Origin: an uncultured Leptospiraceae bacterium
GTDB taxonomy: Bacteria; Spirochaetota; Leptospiria; Leptospirales; Leptospiraceae
Length of the DNA: 38,156 nt
Assembly: GCA_937924465.1 (NCBI GenBank)
Contig: CALDSP010000125.1
Location: forward strand, 1-38,156
Direction of reading: 5' to 3'
Shown here: one piece after another, positions 33,874 through 38,156 of the stretch
Position numbering within the stretch: position 1 is the first letter of the stretch
Layout: the number at the start of each line of letters is the position of its first letter
Notes under the pieces: model-generated
Told to the model about the DNA's origin: nothing
The model's database searches: none
What the model saw: only the letters and a program-made list of their open reading frames with translations
Position numbers and translations under genes: made by a program

Positions 33874-35156
33874 TGAATAATACGGCTTATTTACAAATGG
33901 ATATGCTCCGCTTTTTAACAGCGGGTAGTGTAGATGATGGCAAGAGTACTCTAATAGGTAGGCTCTTGTATGATAGTAAATCTATATTTGAAGATCAGCT
34001 TCAAGCAATTGAGGCAAGTTCTAAACGACGCGGAGATGAATACACAAACTTAGCTTTGATTACAGATGGACTGAAAGCAGAGAGAGAGCAAGGAATTACG
34101 ATTGATGTTGCATACAAATACTTTGCTACTCCTAAAAGAAAATTCATCATTGCCGATACACCCGGACATATTCAATATACAAGAAATATGGTTACAGGTG
34201 CGTCAACAGCACAACTGTCGATCATTCTACTAGATGCTCGCAAAGGAATTGTTGAGCAAACTATGAGACATACTTTCATAGTTGCACTCTTGGGAATTCC
34301 TCATTTAATTCTATGTGTGAACAAAATGGACTTGGTAGGATATTCAGAAGAAGTGTTTGAGATAATTGTGGAAGAGTATAAACAACTAACAAGTCGTTTG
34401 GGAATTAAAGACATACAGTGTTTTCCTATCAGTGCATTAAAAGGTGACAATGTAGTAGAAAAGTCAGAGAATATGTCTTGGTGGAAGGGAGTAAGTCTAC
34501 TAGAATTTTTGGAAACAGTTCATATTGAAGAAGACATTGACCTAAACCATCCACGCTTTCCTGTGCAATGGATCATACGTCCTATGAGTGAGATTTATCA
34601 TGATTACAGAGCTTACGCGGGATGTGTAGTGGGTGGGATTTTTAGAAAAGGAGATGAAATTATTGTTTATCCGAGTGGTTTAAAAACCAAGATTAAAGCA
34701 ATTGATACTTTCGAGGGACAGCTAGAAGAAGCCTTTCCTCCTCTATCGATTGCTCTAGTTTTAGAAGATGAGTTAGACATAAGTCGAGGAGATATGATTT
34801 GTAAATTAGAGAATCCACCTAAAGTAGAACAGTATATCACAGCTTATATTTGTTGGATGGATACAAAAGAATTTAAAACGGGAAACCGTTATTTATTACA
34901 GCATACAACAAATTCAGTTAAAGTTATTGTAGATGAAATTCATTACAAACTAAATATAAACAATTTGGAAAAAATTAACAATGTAAATACTCTAGCACTC
35001 AACGACATTGCTAGAATTAGTTTAAAACTTTCTAAACCGATTGTGTTTGATGATTATCAAACAAATAGAAACACAGGTTCATTTATTTTAATTGATGAAG
35101 CTACAAATAATACAGTTGCAGCAGGAATGATTCGAGAAAAGGAACTTTTAAAATGA
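33873..35156 (+). CDS. cysN: Sulfate adenylyltransferase subunit 1, GTPase (CysN)
   Basis: A 427-aa EF-Tu-like GTPase that drives CysD. G1 is GSVDDGKST (18-26), G3 DTPGH (95-99), and G4 NKMD (150-153). The effector stretch REQGITIDVAY (71-81) is the usual one, followed by beta-barrel domains 2 and 3. It ends right after the barrel without a CysC kinase domain. GGAAGGA lies a few bases before the ATG. The 3' end overlaps the next gene by 4 nt. Confidence 0.97.
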   Translation: MNNTAYLQMDMLRFLTAGSVDDGKSTLIGRLLYDSKSIFEDQLQAIEASSKRRGDEYTNLALITDGLKAEREQGITIDVAYKYFATPKRKFIIADTPGHIQYTRNMVTGASTAQLSIILLDARKGIVEQTMRHTFIVALLGIPHLILCVNKMDLVGYSEEVFEIIVEEYKQLTSRLGIKDIQCFPISALKGDNVVEKSENMSWWKGVSLLEFLETVHIEEDIDLNHPRFPVQWIIRPMSEIYHDYRAYAGCVVGGIFRKGDEIIVYPSGLKTKIKAIDTFEGQLEEAFPPLSIALVLEDELDISRGDMICKLENPPKVEQYITAYICWMDTKEFKTGNRYLLQHTTNSVKVIVDEIHYKLNINNLEKINNVNTLALNDIARISLKLSKPIVFDDYQTNRNTGSFILIDEATNNTVAAGMIREKELLK

Positions 35157-35668
35157 AAAAGTATCTTCCTATAATGCTTGATGTAAGCGACAAAAATATT
35201 CTTATTTTAGGAGCTGGAAAAGCAAGTGCCGAAAAACTCCGCACTCTTTCTCAACTTGGAAAAAAAATTTCAGTCATATCTAAAAACTTTTGTGAGGAGT
35301 TTTTAAATAAAGATTGGCTTGTTTTGAAACAAAAACCTTATGAATATGGGGACCTAAAAGGTTTTAATGTTGTTTACTCTGGAGTGAACAACAAAAACGT
35401 TGAATACGAAATACTCAAGGAAGCCAAAGAAAGAAATATACTTATAAACTTTATTGATCAAGTAGAAAATTCTGATTTTATTTCTGCTTCAAGTATAATT
35501 AGAAATAATTTTACTATTTTTATATCCACTTATGGAAAAACTCCGGGTGGAGCAAAAAAAGTAAGACAAGAAATTGAATCTCAACTTCAATTAGATAAAC
35601 TAGATCGTGAGCTTGAAATTTTAATCCAAGAAAGAGAAAGGAAAAGAAATGTTATACACTCCATTTGA
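35153..35668 (+). CDS. Precorrin-2 dehydrogenase (Met8/CysG N-terminal type)
   Basis: A 171-aa protein that oxidises precorrin-2 to sirohydrochlorin and may also insert iron, giving siroheme for sulfite reductase. It opens with YLPIMLDVSDKNILILGAGK, the NAD-binding GAGKAS at 20-25, followed by a Met8 central block (FISASSIIRNNFTIFISTYG, then GGAKKVRQEIE). It is shorter than Met8 or CysG-A (about 200 aa), mainly at the C-terminal helical domain. It overlaps the following methyltransferase gene by 20 nt, so the two functions fused in CysG are here split in two genes. Confidence 0.9.
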   Translation: MKKYLPIMLDVSDKNILILGAGKASAEKLRTLSQLGKKISVISKNFCEEFLNKDWLVLKQKPYEYGDLKGFNVVYSGVNNKNVEYEILKEAKERNILINFIDQVENSDFISASSIIRNNFTIFISTYGKTPGGAKKVRQEIESQLQLDKLDRELEILIQERERKRNVIHSI

Positions 35669-36428
35669 AGAGAATACCGTCTACTTAGTTGGTGGAGGTT
35701 CTGGAAATATTAAACACTTGACATTAGAGAGTTATTCTATTCTCTCTCAGGCTGAAATTATTTTACATGATAAATTTATGGATGAAATGCAATCCTATTT
35801 TCCAAATGCGAATTGGATCAATGTAGGAAAAAGTAAGGGGGCTCATATAAAGAAACAATCGGAAATAAATGCCCTTTTAATGCAGTACGCTCTAGAGAAA
35901 AAAAAAGTAGTAAGATTAAAAGCAGGAGATCCATGTATCTTTGCAAGGAGCTCTGAAGAAATTGCTACATTAAAACAAATTGGGGTAACTGTAAAAATTA
36001 TTTCTGGAATTTCAAGTCCTCAACTTCTAGTAAGTGAACTAGGAGAGTCAATGACGCATAGGTTGTTTACGAGAAGTATTTCTTTTTGGAGTGGTTATTG
36101 GGATACAAATCTAAAACCTTGTGAAATTCAAAATACAGATGCCCATTTTATTTTTATGGGAATGGGTGAGATTTTATATATTGTTGACAAAATGCTTGAA
36201 CATGGACGAGAGCCTCAAACTAGTTTGATTGCGGCAAGCAATTTAGGAAGGAATAATCAAAAAATTATTTTTACAACACTAGAAAAAGCGAAAGAAGATT
36301 TAACAAGTTTTCCTTTAGAATCTCCAACTCTTTTTGCTATTGGCTTAAATCATTTGAATTACAATTTAGATTTAGATGAGACTTTTTTTCAAAATGAATC
36401 ATTTCAAGTTTTGCGAATTGAACAATAA
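35649..36428 (+). CDS. cobA: Uroporphyrinogen-III C-methyltransferase (siroheme branch)
   Basis: A 259-aa SAM-dependent methylase making precorrin-2. Family blocks are VYLVGGGSGN (11-20), VGKSKGAH (59-66), QSEIN (70-74), VVRLKAGDPCIFARSSEE (87-104) and ESMTHR. The usual GAGPGD SAM-loop reads GGGSGN, losing both the Pro and the Asp, and the substrate-loop residues around HDKFM also differ. It may be a diverged but working enzyme, and its place in the operon argues for that. Purines before ATG 35649 (GGAAAAGAA) serve as ribosome-binding site. Confidence 0.88.
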   Translation: MLYTPFEENTVYLVGGGSGNIKHLTLESYSILSQAEIILHDKFMDEMQSYFPNANWINVGKSKGAHIKKQSEINALLMQYALEKKKVVRLKAGDPCIFARSSEEIATLKQIGVTVKIISGISSPQLLVSELGESMTHRLFTRSISFWSGYWDTNLKPCEIQNTDAHFIFMGMGEILYIVDKMLEHGREPQTSLIAASNLGRNNQKIIFTTLEKAKEDLTSFPLESPTLFAIGLNHLNYNLDLDETFFQNESFQVLRIEQ

Positions 36429-36473
36429 ATTTTACTAGACATTTGAGTATTTTTCATACCACATTATACGTGA

Positions 36474-37493
36474 ATGCAAATGCAATTTTCTATGTTTGTT
36501 GGGAATATTCCTGTTTATAAAAAAATATCTCTTTCTCCTATGGCTGGGATTTCAGATAGTCCTTACAGAAAACTTTGTAGAGAAATGGGGGCTGCCTTTT
36601 CTTATACAGAATTTGTAAGTACGGATGAACTTTCTCATTATTCCTCACGTGCTATTTCTTTGCTGAAATTTGAGGAAATAGAACGCCCTATTTGGTTTCA
36701 AATTTTTGGAAATAATTTAGAAACAATTGTAAAATCTGCTTTAATTATTCAAGACTTAGCACCTGACGTAATCGATCTCAATATGGGTTGCTCTACTTCT
36801 AAAGTATCTCAAAGAGGAAGCGGAGCTGGACTGCTAAAAAATCCAATTTATGTTGGAAAAATTATTCAATCTATGGTCAAGAGTCTAAATGTTCCTGTTA
36901 CTGCCAAAATAAGAATTGGTTGGGATGAAGCAAGTATGAACTACAAAGATGTTGTTCACGTATTACAAGAATCGGGTATTAGTATGATTTCAGTCCATGG
37001 GAGAACTAAGAGCATGGGTTATACTGGAAAGGCTCGTTGGGATATAATTCAAGAAATTAAATCTTTTGCTAAAGTTCCAATTTGGGGAAATGGAGACATT
37101 CAAACGTACAAAGAGGCAATATTTCGTTTAAACTCTTCTGGTGTGGATGGAGTTTTAATTGGGCGGGCAGCTATAGGAAATCCTTGGATTTTTTCTGGAA
37201 TAAACAAACAAACACTCATATATGCAGAAATTAGAAATGTAATTTTAAAACATTTGCGTTATATGCTTGAATTTTATGGAGAGTCTCAAGGAGTGATTTT
37301 ATTTAGAAAACATTTGGCAAAATATTTAAATCATTATGAGGGAATAGAAACAGAAAAAACTAAATTATTAACAACTCAAACTTTAAAAGATTTGTATATG
37401 CTTTTGTATGATTTAGAAGATAAAATCCAAAAATTAAACTCTTTATCAAGATCTTGCTCTTTGAAACTAAAAGATTCAATTCTTGAGGTATAG
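36474..37493 (+). CDS. dusB: tRNA-dihydrouridine synthase (DusB family)
   Basis: A 339-aa FMN enzyme reducing uridines in tRNA. The TIM barrel opens with LSPMAGISDSPYRKLCREMG. The catalytic Cys106 is in DLNMGCSTSKV, where the family usually has GCP. SVHGRTKSMGYTGKARWD, WGNGDIQTYKEA and GVLIGRAAIGNPWIF complete the fold. No strong Shine-Dalgarno is visible, and the start could be ATG 36474, 36480 or 36492. It follows cobA by 45 nt and may have its own promoter. It has no link to sulfur metabolism that I can see. Confidence 0.94.
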   Translation: MQMQFSMFVGNIPVYKKISLSPMAGISDSPYRKLCREMGAAFSYTEFVSTDELSHYSSRAISLLKFEEIERPIWFQIFGNNLETIVKSALIIQDLAPDVIDLNMGCSTSKVSQRGSGAGLLKNPIYVGKIIQSMVKSLNVPVTAKIRIGWDEASMNYKDVVHVLQESGISMISVHGRTKSMGYTGKARWDIIQEIKSFAKVPIWGNGDIQTYKEAIFRLNSSGVDGVLIGRAAIGNPWIFSGINKQTLIYAEIRNVILKHLRYMLEFYGESQGVILFRKHLAKYLNHYEGIETEKTKLLTTQTLKDLYMLLYDLEDKIQKLNSLSRSCSLKLKDSILEV

Positions 37494-37641
37494 AATAAAC
37501 TTATTTGTTTGTAAAGTTTAAATTATAGAAACGTATTTGGATTGGAATGAAAACTAAAATCTTATTTGTGAAATTAGCCTTATGTGCATGTAGAATTTTT
37601 TATTATTCTAGCTTTGTTATGTTTGAATTTTGTTGTTATGT

Positions 37642-38156
37642 TTAGGCTGGTGGGTCATAAAAAGTAATCCAGCGTTCTAGGATACTTCTTCCTTTACGTA
37701 AAACTTTTCGTAACTGGGGGACTCTTGCGTAGTAGACTGTAGTAACAACAACACTGAAGATTCGAAAGGATCTTTCATTTACAATTGATTCATTCTCTTT
37801 CTCAATCTCTAGAAGTCTCACAAACATCAAAGTTGCAGAGATCCCTAAAGCATCCCCCCACATTTTAAGTTCTAACCAGTCCCGATTCTCTGGACGAAAT
37901 TTACACGTAACGTAACTCTGTCCTCTCTTTTGGTATTGAGTTTTTGGGTTTTCTGATGGCTCAAAGTAATCAGAGTACAAAAGAAATCGATAACGTTTAA
38001 GTAATATACTCAAATATTTTTCTAACCCTTTGCACCTTTTAATTTCCCTTTGCATGGTCGCATTCAACTGAAAAGGAATTCTAAGTGTGGAGACGGTTCT
38101 CCGTTTTGATTGAATTTTTAGAGTTTGCTTTTGTTCGTTTAAAATAAATCCGTACT
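37642..38156 (-). CDS. DUF1564-like protein, N-terminus cut by window edge
   Basis: The frame stays open to the right edge (171 codons in view), so the true start lies outside the window; internal ATG or TTG codons near 38055-38067 are not the start. Visible blocks are TLRIPFQLNATMQREIKR, a Lys/Arg-rich helix, YQKRGQSYVTCKFRPENRDW, then ELKMWGDALGISATLMFVRLLEIE and a basic C-terminal helix. This order matches, in my recollection, the Leptospira-specific family DUF1564, which resembles ribbon-helix-helix-like DNA-binding folds in length and charge. The function is unknown. It converges with dusB across 148 nt in which I see only a weak hairpin (37497-37519). Confidence 0.65.
   Translation of the reverse strand, partial: YGFILNEQKQTLKIQSKRRTVSTLRIPFQLNATMQREIKRCKGLEKYLSILLKRYRFLLYSDYFEPSENPKTQYQKRGQSYVTCKFRPENRDWLELKMWGDALGISATLMFVRLLEIEKENESIVNERSFRIFSVVVTTVYYARVPQLRKVLRKGRSILERWITFYDPPA

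Noticed and set aside
35153..36428. The two siroheme genes as a broken CysG fusion
   Set aside because: Each frame is complete, with its own start and ribosome-binding purines, and separate genes are a normal arrangement. The 20-nt overlap is coupling, not a frameshift.
37497..37519. AAACTT...AAGTTT hairpin after dusB as a terminator
   Set aside because: The stem has only 6 bp, is AT-rich and has no T-run after it on either strand.
38055..38067. TTG 38067 or ATG 38055 as the start of the right-edge minus-strand gene
   Set aside because: The frame stays open upstream to the window edge with family-like sequence (TLRIPFQLN), so the true start is outside.

Overview
The window looks like chromosome of a low-GC spirochaete of the Leptospira lineage. 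Three things point there. The flagellin (7531-8379) has the short, core-only architecture of spirochaetal FlaB. The partial gene at the right edge resembles the Leptospira-restricted DUF1564 family. The partial gene at the left edge, and the decayed gene at 23614-25080, have the multi-TM sensor layout (jelly-roll/7TM and 7TM/GAF) that is expanded in Leptospiraceae. The DNA is AT-rich, roughly one third G+C by eye. No tRNA, rRNA, IS element, prophage or CRISPR array was found. This is an organism assignment by family recognition, not by alignment.

Layout. (1) 1-3352, minus strand: ppk1 followed 8 nt later by a membrane sensor gene cut by the left edge. (2) 3475-8379: the filament cap gene fliD, an unrecognised 317-aa gene and a PLP aminotransferase on the plus strand, convergent with flagellin flaB. 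flaB has a terminator and a leader hairpin with a CsrA-like motif. (3) 8564-9733: a compact cassette of LTXXQ lipoprotein, ECF sigma factor and 84-aa single-TM protein, in the arrangement of a CnrX/CnrH/CnrY-type envelope signalling system. (4) 21364 down to 10445, minus strand: a tightly packed run lolA-rodZ-rimO-pgsA-trpD-yajC-(small membrane protein)-secD-secF-ribD-(frameshifted DUF486)-proC, followed by a two-CBS-domain gene. It mixes envelope biogenesis and protein export with amino-acid, riboflavin and ribosome-modification genes. (5) 21494-25080, plus strand: a FlgT/LPP20-like lipoprotein, a secreted esterase, and a multiply disrupted GAF-type sensor pseudogene. (6) 28361 down to 25081, minus strand: alpha/beta hydrolase, a NeuB-family synthase with a shortened C-terminus, an NADPH:quinone-type reductase and a Fur-family regulator, all overlapping or 1 nt apart. 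(7) 28619-37493, plus strand: assimilatory sulfate operon (sulfate-binding protein, cysT, cysW, cysA, APS-type cysH, cysD, cysN, two siroheme genes), then dusB. (8) 37642-38156, minus strand: partial DUF1564 gene.

How the genes work together. Region 7 imports sulfate, activates it to APS, reduces APS directly to sulfite (the reductase has the paired cysteines of 4Fe-4S APS reductases and no cysC is present), and makes the siroheme that sulfite reductase needs. The sulfite reductase gene itself is not in the window. Regions 2 and 5 supply filament and possibly other flagellar or envelope proteins. The best candidate for a little-described system is the three-gene cassette in region 3. The next are the flaB leader element and the fliD-linked unknown gene with its aminotransferase.
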